Positions 1 through 6,936 are shown, counted from the stretch's first letter. The stretch is 13,187 bases of DNA from Faecalibacterium sp. (GCA_017483235.1 JAFULE010000210.1:1-13187), one strand, 5' to 3'. The notes: generated from the sequence alone by a model not told the origin. Program-made: numbers and translations.

Positions 1-29
1 CTGGCAAGCGAAACTTGTCGCTGCCATGC

Positions 30-968
30 CTACTCGTTCGCCCCTTCAAGCCGGCTGTTCACCCATTCTTTGCCCAGATGGTACAGTACACTCATGGCCG
101 GAATGCCCAGCACCAGCCCAGCCACACCAAATAATCCCCCACCCAGAATCACTGCAGTCAGCACCCACAGCGGCGGCAAGCCCACACGGCTGCCCACCAC
201 CCGCGGATAAATCAGATTGTTTTCCAGCTGCTGCAGGCACAAAAACAACACCACAAACCACCCCGCCTGCTGCATACTGTAGGGCAGAATGAGTGCAATG
301 CCCACTGCACAACCCACAAAACTGCCAAATACCGGAACCAGCGCCGTTACCCCGATCACTGCCGCAATAGGCAGTACATTGGGCATACGGCAAACAAACA
401 GCGTCAGCACAAACAGCCCGGCCAGAATGGCCGCCTCGATACACTGCCCCGCAATAAACCGGGAGAACACCGTCACCGCCCGCCGACCCAAGGCAGCAGC
501 CTGCTGCGCTGATTGCCGCCCAGCTATCGCCTGCAGCAAGCGGAACATTCTGCGGGCCAGCCCCTCTTTGTCGGCCAGCAAATACACCGCCAATACCAGC
601 GCTGCCAACAGATTGCCCAGATGAGCCGCCGCATTTACTGCAGCCCCCATGCCTGCCTGCATCAGACTGACCAGCGCGTTTTCGGCCCCCTGCACAGTAC
701 GTTCAAGCTGCACAGTTCCCACAAGCCGGGGCACCGCTGCTGTCAGCTGCACCACAGCTACTGCAAGCTGGGGCAGCAGCAGCCACACACCCAATGCCAA
801 TGCACCGACAAGCGCTGCCAGAACAACGATCAGTGCCACACCCCGCCGCCGGCGCAGCGGCAGCCGGGCCAGCCGCCGTTCCACTGCACAAAGCGGTACA
901 TTCAAAAACAACGCCAGTGCGCCGCCCCACAAAAACGGGAGCAGTGCGTCAAACAGCCTGCCAAGCAT
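30..968 (-). CDS. AI-2E family (PerM/YtvI-like) membrane transporter
   Basis: Polytopic membrane protein of the AI-2E/PerM family, which includes putative small-molecule exporters and Na+/H+ antiporters; the substrate here is unknown. From the ATG at 968 it is 312 aa. Family marks are the VYLLADKE segment (about 128-135), ALVPVFGSFVG (209-219), QQLENNLIYPRVVG (246-259) and GIPAMSVLYHLG near the C-terminus, between many hydrophobic segments. Family members are usually about 340-400 aa and begin with an extra helix before the segment seen here at 1-26; I see no such helix, so the N-terminus looks short. A GTG at 986 would add six residues but lies inside the rpoD terminator stem, so I chose the ATG at 968, with a G6 run (976-981) seven bases upstream as the only ribosome binding site. 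It is the last gene of a minus-strand run after rpoD. The family call is firm; the start is not. Confidence 0.82.
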   Translation of the reverse strand: MLGRLFDALLPFLWGGALALFLNVPLCAVERRLARLPLRRRRGVALIVVLAALVGALALGVWLLLPQLAVAVVQLTAAVPRLVGTVQLERTVQGAENALVSLMQAGMGAAVNAAAHLGNLLAALVLAVYLLADKEGLARRMFRLLQAIAGRQSAQQAAALGRRAVTVFSRFIAGQCIEAAILAGLFVLTLFVCRMPNVLPIAAVIGVTALVPVFGSFVGCAVGIALILPYSMQQAGWFVVLFLCLQQLENNLIYPRVVGSRVGLPPLWVLTAVILGGGLFGVAGLVLGIPAMSVLYHLGKEWVNSRLEGANE

Positions 969-1007
969 AAAAAAGCCCCCCGGCACAGTGTATGCCGGGA
1001 GGCTTTT
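969..1007 (-). terminator. Rho-independent terminator of rpoD
   Basis: On the minus strand a 15-bp stem (993-1007 with 971-985, one G-U wobble at 1000/978) and a 7-base loop are followed by a run of six U (969-974). It lies 20 bases after the rpoD stop. The wobble pairs only in minus-strand RNA (G-A mismatch partners on the plus strand), which supports this direction. The U-run directly abuts the ATG of the next gene, so the hairpin would also hide that gene's G-rich ribosome binding site. Confidence 0.9.
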
Positions 1008-1027
1008 GGCTATTCCTTTTTAACTGA

Positions 1028-2437
1028 TCACTCGATCAGGCCGTTGAGCAGGGCGATGCACTTGCGGCTGTGCAGCTTGCGGATGGCCTTGGCCTCGATC
1101 TGACGCACACGCTCACGGGTAACACCGAAGTCACGGCCCACCTCTTCCAACGTGCGGGGGCGGCCGTCGTCCAGACCAAAGCGCAGGCGAATGACCTTTT
1201 CCTCACGGGGAGTCAGGCTCTTGAGGGCCAGATTGATCTGCTGGGCCACCATGGCGCGATCGGCTGCTTTGCCGGGGGCTTCGGCAGTTTCGTCGGCTAC
1301 AAAATCACCCAGCGAGGAATCTTCTTCCTCACCTACCGGGCTTTCCAGACTGGCAGGCTCCTGCGCCATGCGCTGGATCTCACGCACACGCTCCACCGTC
1401 ATATCCAGTGCTTCGGCCAATTCTTCGGCGGTGGGTTCATGGCCTTTCTGGTATACCAGCTGGCTGCTGGTCTGGCGCATACGATTGATGGTTTCAACCA
1501 TGTGCACCGGAATGCGGATGGTGCGGGCCTGATCCGCAATGGCGCGGGTGATGGCCTGACGGATCCACCAGGTTGCGTAGGTAGAGAAACGGAAGCCACG
1601 GTCGCAGTCAAACTTTTCGGCCGCCTTGATCAGGCCGATGTTGCCCTCCTGAATCAGATCGAGGAAGGCCAGATTGTGGCCCACATGCTTTTTGGCAATG
1701 GACACCACCAGACGCAGGTTTGCTTCGGACAGGCTGCGGCGGGCGGCCAGACCGTCGGCACGCACCTTGAGCAGTTCGGCGCGGCGCTCTTCGGGCAGGG
1801 GGCCGTTCTTCAGCTCTTCCAGAATTGCGTTGGTCTTGGCGGCTTTCTTATCGTCGCCCTTGCCGGCCTTCGTCTCGTCCTCGTCGCCATCCTTATCGGC
1901 CTTGCCATCTTCGGCATAGCTGTCGTAATCATAGCTTTTGCTGCTGTCCTCTTCAAACGAGAAGCGCTGGCCGTTCTTTTTGATGTAATCGGGGCTGCCG
2001 TACTTTTTGCGGTCGGCAAACAACAGGTAAGCAGCGTCGGCACCGGCGTTGATGCGGCGGGACAGGGCAATCTCCTGCTCCGCACTCAGCAGAGGGATCT
2101 GGCCGATCTGCTTGAGGTAGTTCTTGACAGGGTCGTCCAGCAGTTCGTCCATGGCAGCCTTGGCATCGGCAGCACTTTCCTCGCTGATCTCCTTTTCCAT
2201 ATCCCGCTCTTCTGCGCGGGCTACGGGCTCGGCCTGTTCCACATGCTCGATATCGGCCAACACCGCTTCGACTTCGGCGGTACCGGCATCGCGCACCTCA
2301 ATATCCTTTTCATCCAGCTGAGAATAGATGCCGTCCGGTTCCATACCACTTTCCGCAATCAGGGTATTGATCTCGGTCACGGTAACAAAGCCGTCGCGGG
2401 CGCCTTTTTTCAGCAGTTCTTTCAAGGTCATGCTCAT
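1028..2437 (-). CDS. rpoD: RNA polymerase primary sigma factor RpoD/SigA
   Basis: Housekeeping sigma-70 subunit that directs RNA polymerase to -10/-35 promoters. 469 aa. Region 1.1-like N-terminus (about 1-65), acidic linker, region 1.2 (DPVKNYLKQIGQIPLLSAEQ, from 102), region 2 from about 232 (SEANLRLVVSIAKKH; FLDLIQEGNIGLIKAAEKF) with region 2.4 GFRFSTYATWWIRQAITRAI at 281-300, region 3 (about 310-385), and region 4 with SLTPREEKVIRLRFGL and the HTH TLEEVGRDFGVTRERVRQIE (429-448). Between 1.2 and 2, residues about 133-228 form an extra charged segment, D/K/Y-rich at 161-205, absent from the compact SigA of Bacillus and resembling in position the non-conserved region of E. coli sigma-70. ATG 2437 has AGGAGA eight bases upstream; an in-frame ATG at 2431 is less likely. 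It has its own promoter and terminator. Confidence 0.98.
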   Translation of the reverse strand: MSMTLKELLKKGARDGFVTVTEINTLIAESGMEPDGIYSQLDEKDIEVRDAGTAEVEAVLADIEHVEQAEPVARAEERDMEKEISEESAADAKAAMDELLDDPVKNYLKQIGQIPLLSAEQEIALSRRINAGADAAYLLFADRKKYGSPDYIKKNGQRFSFEEDSSKSYDYDSYAEDGKADKDGDEDETKAGKGDDKKAAKTNAILEELKNGPLPEERRAELLKVRADGLAARRSLSEANLRLVVSIAKKHVGHNLAFLDLIQEGNIGLIKAAEKFDCDRGFRFSTYATWWIRQAITRAIADQARTIRIPVHMVETINRMRQTSSQLVYQKGHEPTAEELAEALDMTVERVREIQRMAQEPASLESPVGEEEDSSLGDFVADETAEAPGKAADRAMVAQQINLALKSLTPREEKVIRLRFGLDDGRPRTLEEVGRDFGVTRERVRQIEAKAIRKLHSRKCIALLNGLIE

Positions 2438-2497
2438 ATTTATCTTCTCCTTTTGCCTGCCAAAACACGGGGTTTAAGCATAACTGGGCATTTTAGT

Positions 2498-2526
2498 ATT
2501 ATACACCAACAAAAGCGATCTGTCAC
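2498..2526 (-). promoter_or_regulatory. Sigma-A promoter of rpoD
   Basis: On the minus strand, -35 GTGACA (2521-2526), a 17-base spacer and a consensus -10 TATAAT (2498-2503). One mismatch from consensus overall. The expected transcript start near 2491 leaves a leader of roughly 55 bases before the rpoD ATG. The promoter sits in the gap between the SDR gene and rpoD, so rpoD need not depend on upstream transcription. Confidence 0.85.
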
Positions 2527-2555
2527 GCTTTTTTTCGCCAAAAAGCGATTTTTTT
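2526..2555 (+). terminator. Possible plus-strand terminator-like hairpin
   Basis: Inverted repeat CGCTTTTT (2526-2533) and AAAAAGCG (2540-2547) with a 6-base loop, followed by ATTTTTTT. The U-run follows only on the plus strand, where no gene ends; on the minus strand the hairpin lies between the SDR stop and the rpoD promoter and touches its -35 box. The stem is A/T-rich and weak. It could stop antisense transcripts or be chance. Confidence 0.35.
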
Positions 2556-2606
2556 ATCCCATGCCGCTGTTTTTGCCTGTTTCCCCTGCTATCCGGCAGC
2601 AAATTG

Positions 2607-3785
2607 TCAGGTAATAAGGCCGCCGTTCACTCCAAACACCTGCCCGGTGATGAAGCCCGCCTGCTCGCCGGCAAGATACAGCAGAAGATCGGCCACCTCG
2701 GCGGGGCGGCCCAGCCGGCCCACCGGGGTTTCCTCGGCAAGAGCTGCCTTGTCATCGGCAGAAAAACCAGCCATCATGTCGGTGTCGATCACACCGGGGG
2801 CCACACAGTTTACCGTAGTGCCGCTGGGGCCTTCCTCCTTGGCAAGAGCTTTAGTAAAGCCGATCAGGCCGGCCTTGGCAGCGGAATAGTGCACTTCACA
2901 GCTGCCGCCGGTCTGGCCCCACATGCTGCTGACCGTTAAAACACGGCCCCACTTGCGGCGGATCATGCCGGGCAGCGCCACCCTGCACAGATTGAACGCA
3001 CCGGTCAGGTTTACATCCAGCATTCGCTGCCATTCGGCGGGGGTGATGTCGGTAAACAGCTTTTGCTGGGCTATGCCCGCGTTGCACACCAGCACATCCA
3101 CCTGCCCGAAATTCTTTTCCACCAAACGAAAAGCTGCCTCGCATTCTTCGTAGCTGGCCACATCGCAGCACACAGCGGCGCAGTCGCTGCCCAACTGGTT
3201 GACCAGTGCGCGGGCTGCTGCCTCGTTTTTGTGGTACAGAATGGCTGTGTTGTAGCCCGCCTGCCAGAACGCGCGGGCAGCCGCCGCGCCAATGCCCCGG
3301 TCACCGCCCGAGATCAGCACTGTGCGGCCGCAGCGCACCCGCCCCACGGCGGGCTGCTGAACAGCGGGCAGTTGGGGCTGCTGTTCCGCTTCGCGCTGTT
3401 CCATCGGCTGTTCTTCGGGCTGTTGGGCAGCCACTTCTTCCGGCGGCGCAGGCTCATCCAGCGCGATATCATAAGCAAAGGGCGCAGCCTCGCCCAGCGG
3501 GACATCGTAGGCAAAAGGCTTGGCCGGTGTGTCATCCAACGGGATATCAAACCCAAAGGTCTGATCCGGCTTGACCGGCCATTCGTGAGTGGGAAGCTTT
3601 TCAACAGGCGGCTGGAACCCAAAAGTGGTGCCGCCCTCTTCCGGCTCGCCCAAATCGCCGGTGGCGTCCCGCTGCCAGTCAAACGCGCGGTGCTGCTGCA
3701 GCGGGCGCAGCGCCTCCAGCGCCTCGCCGGCATCCTCATCCTCTTCCTGAACAAAGCTCAGTTCAAATTCATCTTCACGAAACAC
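2607..3785 (-). CDS. SDR family oxidoreductase with long N-terminal extension
   Basis: NAD(P)H-dependent short-chain dehydrogenase/reductase closest in motif content to FabG-like 3-oxoacyl reductases; the substrate cannot be told. 392 aa against about 245 for FabG: the catalytic domain occupies about 151-392. Visible motifs: cofactor loop SGGDRGIG (159-166), CDVAS (207-211), NAG (235-237), and the tetrad N259, S287, Y300, K304 (YSAAK). The C-terminus ends in a GQVFGVNGG segment typical of the family. Residues 1-150 are acidic, Pro/Gln-rich and probably disordered, with four degenerate repeats starting at F55, F77, F91 and F103. The GTG start at 3785 is supported by GGGGGAG six bases upstream, overlapping the end of tadA; the tadA stop is three bases before the start, so translation is probably coupled. 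It may instead act as a dedicated enzyme anchored to a partner through the tail. Confidence 0.88.
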   Translation of the reverse strand: MFREDEFELSFVQEEDEDAGEALEALRPLQQHRAFDWQRDATGDLGEPEEGGTTFGFQPPVEKLPTHEWPVKPDQTFGFDIPLDDTPAKPFAYDVPLGEAAPFAYDIALDEPAPPEEVAAQQPEEQPMEQREAEQQPQLPAVQQPAVGRVRCGRTVLISGGDRGIGAAAARAFWQAGYNTAILYHKNEAAARALVNQLGSDCAAVCCDVASYEECEAAFRLVEKNFGQVDVLVCNAGIAQQKLFTDITPAEWQRMLDVNLTGAFNLCRVALPGMIRRKWGRVLTVSSMWGQTGGSCEVHYSAAKAGLIGFTKALAKEEGPSGTTVNCVAPGVIDTDMMAGFSADDKAALAEETPVGRLGRPAEVADLLLYLAGEQAGFITGQVFGVNGGLIT

Positions 3786-3788
3786 AGC

Positions 3789-4301
3789 TTACTCCCCCTT
3801 CTTGTTTAAATACTGCCCGGAAACCGGAGGCTTCCACCGGGGCATGCCCCGGCGCTTTTCCCGCAGCGAGGCAAAAAATTGCTCCAGCAATGCCTGCGCC
3901 TGCTGGGCACAAAGGCCCTGTTCGATCTGCGGGCGGTGGTTGAACGGCAGGGCGAACAGATCGGTGACCGAACCGCAGCAGCCGGCCTTGGTATCCCGCG
4001 CACCGTACACCACCCGCTTCAGCCGGCTGTTGATGATGGCACCGGCACACATGGGGCAGGGCTCAAGGGTGACAAACAGCTCGCACTGCCACAGCCGCCA
4101 GCCGCCCAGCGCCTTGCAGGCCCGGTCGATGGCCAGCAGTTCCGCGTGATGCAGGGCATTTTTTTCGGTTTCACGGGTGTTGTGTGCGGCGGCAATGATC
4201 TGCCCATCTTTGGCGATCACAGCGCCCACCGGTACTTCGCCCAATGCTGCGGCTTTTTCCGCTTCGGCCAGGGCAGCGGCCATCAGTTCCAGATCGGTCA
4301 T
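3789..4301 (-). CDS. tadA: tRNA-specific adenosine deaminase TadA
   Basis: Zinc-dependent deaminase that converts the wobble adenosine A34 of tRNA-Arg(ACG) to inosine, in the cytoplasm. From the chosen start it is 170 aa, normal for TadA. Motifs: GEVPVGAVI (21-29), HAE (52-54; zinc ligand H52, proton-shuttle E54) and PCPMC (81-85; zinc ligands C82, C85), then the family's CCG near 108-110. The open frame reaches a GTG at 4349, but the extra 16 residues do not resemble TadA. ATG 4301 has an AGG nine bases upstream; ATG 4310 (three residues longer) is also possible. It lies 89 bases after the CPBP protease gene and is coupled to the downstream SDR gene. Function is near certain. Confidence 0.96.
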   Translation of the reverse strand: MTDLELMAAALAEAEKAAALGEVPVGAVIAKDGQIIAAAHNTRETEKNALHHAELLAIDRACKALGGWRLWQCELFVTLEPCPMCAGAIINSRLKRVVYGARDTKAGCCGSVTDLFALPFNHRPQIEQGLCAQQAQALLEQFFASLREKRRGMPRWKPPVSGQYLNKKGE

Positions 4302-4390
4302 GGGTTTCATCCTACCATACGAGCCGGGGCCCCTTTTTATGGCAGTCACCGGCAGATTTTTCGAATATTTTTACAAAGAGCAGCTGTTTT

Positions 4391-5329
4391 TCAGCCCCCG
4401 GGCGACTGCCACAGCGAAACCGCCAGCAGCCCCACCACAGGCAGCAACCAGCCCGGGCAGCGCAGCAGCACAGCAGGGCTGCGCCCCCGCTCGATGGGCC
4501 GCAGCACCCGGCGGCGGCGTAAACCTGCCGCCAGCAAGGCGGCCAGCCCCCACAGAGGAAATACCACTGCACAGCCCACCAGCACGCCCTGTGCCAGCCA
4601 CGGATAGCCACGGCTTCGCAGCAGCAACGCCGCAAAGGACAGACTATTATTGATGCCATGCAGCACCATGCCCGGCCACAGGCTGCCGCTTTGCTCGGCC
4701 AGCCAACCGAAAAACAACCCGGACAGCACCGCATACACCACTGCCGACAGGCTGCCGTGCAGCACACCGAACAGCACCGCCTGCCCCACAATGGCAAGCC
4801 ATGCCCCCCATGGCCGCAGCAGCACCTGCAGCACCCCGCGGAACAGCAGTTCCTCCAGCACAGCAGGCATCACACACAGGGCCAGAAAGGCCGGGATAAG
4901 AGCGGGCCATGTTTCTGGCAGGGTGATCTGCTGACCGGTGCCGGTGCGTTGGGCCACCGCCCCCGCCGCCAGACTGCCCAGCTGAGAAGCCGCCAGCCAA
5001 ACCGGCAGCATCAGCCGCAGCACCCCACGACGCGGATGCTGACCCAGCAATGCAGCCGGCCGCACCGTCTGCCGCAGTGCCCATACCGGCACCAACAGCG
5101 CTGCCGCACCGGAAAACAGGGTGACCACCCACTGGGCAAGCTCCCACAATGCCAGCGGAGCCCCTACGCCGGGGCCGCCCAGCCAAAGCTGCAGCACCCC
5201 GTTGCCCGCAATGCTGAGCAGATTGCGGGCCAGCAGATACACAAGGGTGCACAAGCCGCAGCGCAAAGCAGCCTGCCGCAGCCCGGCAATGCGGTTTGCC
5301 TTGCGCAAAACCGGCCTTCGCTTGTTCAA
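4391..5329 (-). CDS. CPBP family intramembrane glutamic endopeptidase
   Basis: Membrane protease-like protein of the CAAX protease and bacteriocin-processing (CPBP/Abi) family. 312 aa with several hydrophobic segments. The family core is present: EELLFRG (159-165, E159/E160 and R164), FGVLHG (187-192, F and H191) and LHGINN (223-228, H224 and N227/N228). These are the expected catalytic or metal-site residues. The C-terminal 40 residues are basic then hydrophobic (RRRRVLRPIERGR, then a last helix). The start is a TTG at 5329, supported by GGGGAG (5337-5342) seven bases upstream and by an own promoter. It is first in the minus-strand run leading to tadA and the SDR gene. The target is unknown: such proteins serve bacteriocin immunity, peptide maturation or protein secretion, and no bacteriocin gene is seen nearby. 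Confidence 0.88.
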   Translation of the reverse strand: MNKRRPVLRKANRIAGLRQAALRCGLCTLVYLLARNLLSIAGNGVLQLWLGGPGVGAPLALWELAQWVVTLFSGAAALLVPVWALRQTVRPAALLGQHPRRGVLRLMLPVWLAASQLGSLAAGAVAQRTGTGQQITLPETWPALIPAFLALCVMPAVLEELLFRGVLQVLLRPWGAWLAIVGQAVLFGVLHGSLSAVVYAVLSGLFFGWLAEQSGSLWPGMVLHGINNSLSFAALLLRSRGYPWLAQGVLVGCAVVFPLWGLAALLAAGLRRRRVLRPIERGRSPAVLLRCPGWLLPVVGLLAVSLWQSPGG

Positions 5330-5383
5330 CAGGCTTCTCCCCTTTCCGGTAAAAATAGAAACAGGCTATAAAAATCCATTAAA

Positions 5384-5413
5384 ATTATACACCATTCTCC
5401 CTATTGGTTGCAA
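5384..5413 (-). promoter_or_regulatory. Promoter of the CPBP-tadA-SDR run
   Basis: On the minus strand, -35 TTGCAA (5408-5413), an 18-base spacer and consensus -10 TATAAT (5384-5389), about 50 bases upstream of the TTG start. The nearest MarR-type palindrome begins 38 bases further upstream at 5451, so cross-regulation with the divergent marR promoter is possible but not shown. Confidence 0.65.
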
Positions 5414-5450
5414 GGCGGCGGGGGGCGGTTTGTATTTCGGCCACATTTTG

Positions 5451-5465
5451 TTTTGAAGTTCAAAA
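5451..5465. promoter_or_regulatory. Upstream operator palindrome of the marR-degV promoter
   Basis: Perfect 15-bp palindrome TTTTGAAGTTCAAAA, ending five bases before the -35 box of the marR promoter. An identical copy lies at 5510-5524, centre to centre 59 bases away. The core TTTGA-N3-TCAAA is the kind of site bound by MarR-family regulators, and from memory resembles streptococcal FabT boxes. The placement beside the marR gene suggests autoregulation. Confidence 0.75.
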
Positions 5466-5470
5466 AGGCA

Positions 5471-5499
5471 TTGACAAGCCCCCCGCCGCATGCTATACT
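5471..5499 (+). promoter_or_regulatory. Sigma-A promoter of marR-degV
   Basis: Consensus -35 TTGACA (5471-5476), a 17-base spacer and -10 TATACT (5494-5499) preceded by TGC, an extended -10. Transcription should start near 5506. This is an intrinsically strong promoter, which fits a need for repression by the flanking palindromes. Confidence 0.9.
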
Positions 5500-5509
5500 G
5501 CGCAGGAAC

Positions 5510-5524
5510 TTTTGAAGTTCAAAA
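5510..5524. promoter_or_regulatory. Downstream operator palindrome of the marR-degV promoter
   Basis: Second exact copy of the 15-bp palindrome TTTTGAAGTTCAAAA. It begins eleven bases after the -10 box, at roughly +5 to +19 of the expected transcript, where a bound repressor would block initiation or early elongation. It ends 13 bases before the marR ribosome binding site AGGAGG (5538-5543). Confidence 0.78.
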
Positions 5525-5554
5525 TTTACAACGAAACAGGAGGATCGCGGCCCT

Positions 5555-6028
5555 ATGGCTGAGACCACCACCTCTATGACCGCCGCCGAGCAGTCCATCA
5601 ACACCTTTTTGGTCGAAGTGTTTCACGACATTCTCCGGCTGGAAAGCGACAGCCTGCGCCAAAGCGGCTGCAGCAATCTTTCGGTAAGCGAGCTGCACAT
5701 GCTGGACGCCATTAAAAAGGGTGCCGACGGCATGGGCAAACTGGCCAAGGCACTGAGCCTTTCGCCCGGCAGCGTAACCACCGCCGCCAAAACACTGGAA
5801 AGCAAAGGCTATCTGCTGCGCCAGCGCAGTCAGATTGACAAACGCCGTGTGACTGTGCAACTGACCGAGCGGGCCGAAGAAGCCCTGCGTCACCACGCCG
5901 AATTTCACCGACAGCTGATCCAGTCGGTCAGCACCCATCTGGACGACGCCCGCATGGACGCTTTGGGCACCGTACTGAATTATCTGCACACATTCTTTAA
6001 GACTTATCCCACCGGAGGTACTGTATGA
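5555..6028 (+). CDS. MarR family transcriptional regulator (FabT-like candidate)
   Basis: Winged-helix dimeric DNA-binding regulator, 157 aa, a normal MarR length. Helix-rich N-terminus, then LSVSELHMLDAI (42-53), the HTH from GMGKLAKALSLSPGSVTTAAKTL (59-81), and the wing with the family's D-x-R signature in QIDKRRVTVQLTERA (93-107). The ATG at 5555 has AGGAGG eleven bases upstream. The gene overlaps degV by the ATGA arrangement, so the two are co-transcribed and translationally coupled. Its promoter is flanked by two identical palindromes, the likely operators. Because the partner gene is a fatty-acid-binding DegV/FakB homologue and the operator core is TTTGA-N3-TCAAA, a role as a FabT-like lipid-responsive repressor is plausible but inferred. 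A generic MarR sensing another ligand is the alternative. Confidence 0.92.
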   Translation: MAETTTSMTAAEQSINTFLVEVFHDILRLESDSLRQSGCSNLSVSELHMLDAIKKGADGMGKLAKALSLSPGSVTTAAKTLESKGYLLRQRSQIDKRRVTVQLTERAEEALRHHAEFHRQLIQSVSTHLDDARMDALGTVLNYLHTFFKTYPTGGTV

Positions 6029-6888
6029 TCCGTATTCTGACCGATTCTGCCAGTGATATCACCCCCGCCGAGGCCGCACTGCTGAACGTGACCGTTGTGC
6101 CCCTGAACGTGACCTTTGAAGACGGCACTGTCATTCGTGACAAGCTGGACATGACCAACGACGAATTCTATACGGCAATGGCCGGCTGCAAAAAGCTGCC
6201 CATCACCAGCCAGCCCAGCCCCGAGCTGTTTGCCGCCGAGTTTGCCGCCGCCAAAGCCGCCGGTGACCAGACCATCGTCATCCACATTTCGGGCGGGCTG
6301 TCGGGCACCGGTCAGGCCGCCCGCATCGGTGCCGATCTGGCCGACTACGAAGCCGCCTATTTTGTTGACAGCCTGACCGCTACTGTGGCCGAGGCTTTGC
6401 TGGTGCGTCTGGCCGTGAAGCTGCGCGACGAGGGCAAGACCGCCGCCCAGATCACCGAAGAACTGGAGCAGGCCAAAAAGCACCTGCACCTGCTGGCCGT
6501 GATCGACGATTTGAACAACCTGCGCAAGGGTGGCCGCCTGTCGGCCGCAGGCGCCATTGCCGGCGGTATGCTGAGCATCAAGCCCATCATTGCGATCGTA
6601 GAAGGTAAGATCGCCGTGGTGAACAAGGCCCGCGGCCTGCCCGGCGCCTATGTCAATCTGTTCAAAAAGATCGAAGAGTTGGGTGGCATCGACACCAGCT
6701 ATGACTACATGGCGGTTTACACCAACTCTGTTCGTCAGGTAGAGTCGATCCAAAAATATCTTACCGGCAATCTGTCGTTGGACAAGGCGCTTGTGGGTCA
6801 GGTAGGCCCGGTCATCGGTACCCACGCCGGCGCCGGTGCTTTCGGCTTTGCCTTCTTTGATGCCAAGGCCAACGAAGAAACTGCCTGA
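6025..6888 (+). CDS. DegV family fatty-acid-binding protein (FakB-like)
   Basis: Cytoplasmic protein of the DegV family, whose studied members (FakB) bind a fatty acid and present it to the kinase FakA for phosphorylation and entry into phospholipid synthesis. 287 aa, typical length. Motifs in order: TDSASDIT (6-13), TSQPSP (61-66, carboxylate-binding Thr/Ser), SGGLSGTGQAA (89-99), DSLTATV (115-121), LNNLRKGGRLS (163-173), and IGTHAGAGAFG (264-274; H267). The ATG at 6025 has GGAGG (6014-6018 region) within marR and overlaps the marR stop. No fakA or fab gene is in the window, so the partner kinase must be elsewhere. A strong terminator follows the stop. The chain preferred by this protein cannot be told from sequence. 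Confidence 0.94.
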   Translation: MIRILTDSASDITPAEAALLNVTVVPLNVTFEDGTVIRDKLDMTNDEFYTAMAGCKKLPITSQPSPELFAAEFAAAKAAGDQTIVIHISGGLSGTGQAARIGADLADYEAAYFVDSLTATVAEALLVRLAVKLRDEGKTAAQITEELEQAKKHLHLLAVIDDLNNLRKGGRLSAAGAIAGGMLSIKPIIAIVEGKIAVVNKARGLPGAYVNLFKKIEELGGIDTSYDYMAVYTNSVRQVESIQKYLTGNLSLDKALVGQVGPVIGTHAGAGAFGFAFFDAKANEETA

Positions 6889-6901
6889 TCGCTGCAAATG
6901 C

Positions 6902-6936
6902 AAACACCCCTGCCCAAGCGGGCAGGGGTGTTTTTT
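6902..6936 (+). terminator. Terminator of marR-degV, convergent with cca
   Basis: Perfect 14-bp stem (6902-6915 with 6920-6933), loop AAGC and a U-run to 6936, 13 bases after the degV stop. Its last bases overlap the stop codon of the convergent cca gene (6935-6937). On the minus strand the same stem is followed by TTTGCATTTG, so it may also slow cca transcripts. Confidence 0.92.

Noticed and set aside
1070..2614. Open frame of 514 codons on the plus strand opposite rpoD
   Set aside because: It mirrors the rpoD coding frame, as expected from high-GC codon use; its product resembles no family and rpoD is certain.
3063..3809. Open frame of 248 codons on the plus strand opposite the SDR gene
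   Set aside because: Shadow of the SDR gene, with no supporting start signal. It does not weaken the tail repeats, which lie in the frame joined to the SDR domain.
6004..6903. Open frame of 299 codons on the minus strand opposite degV
   Set aside because: Antisense shadow: degV shows every family motif in the plus-strand frame and has a coupled start.
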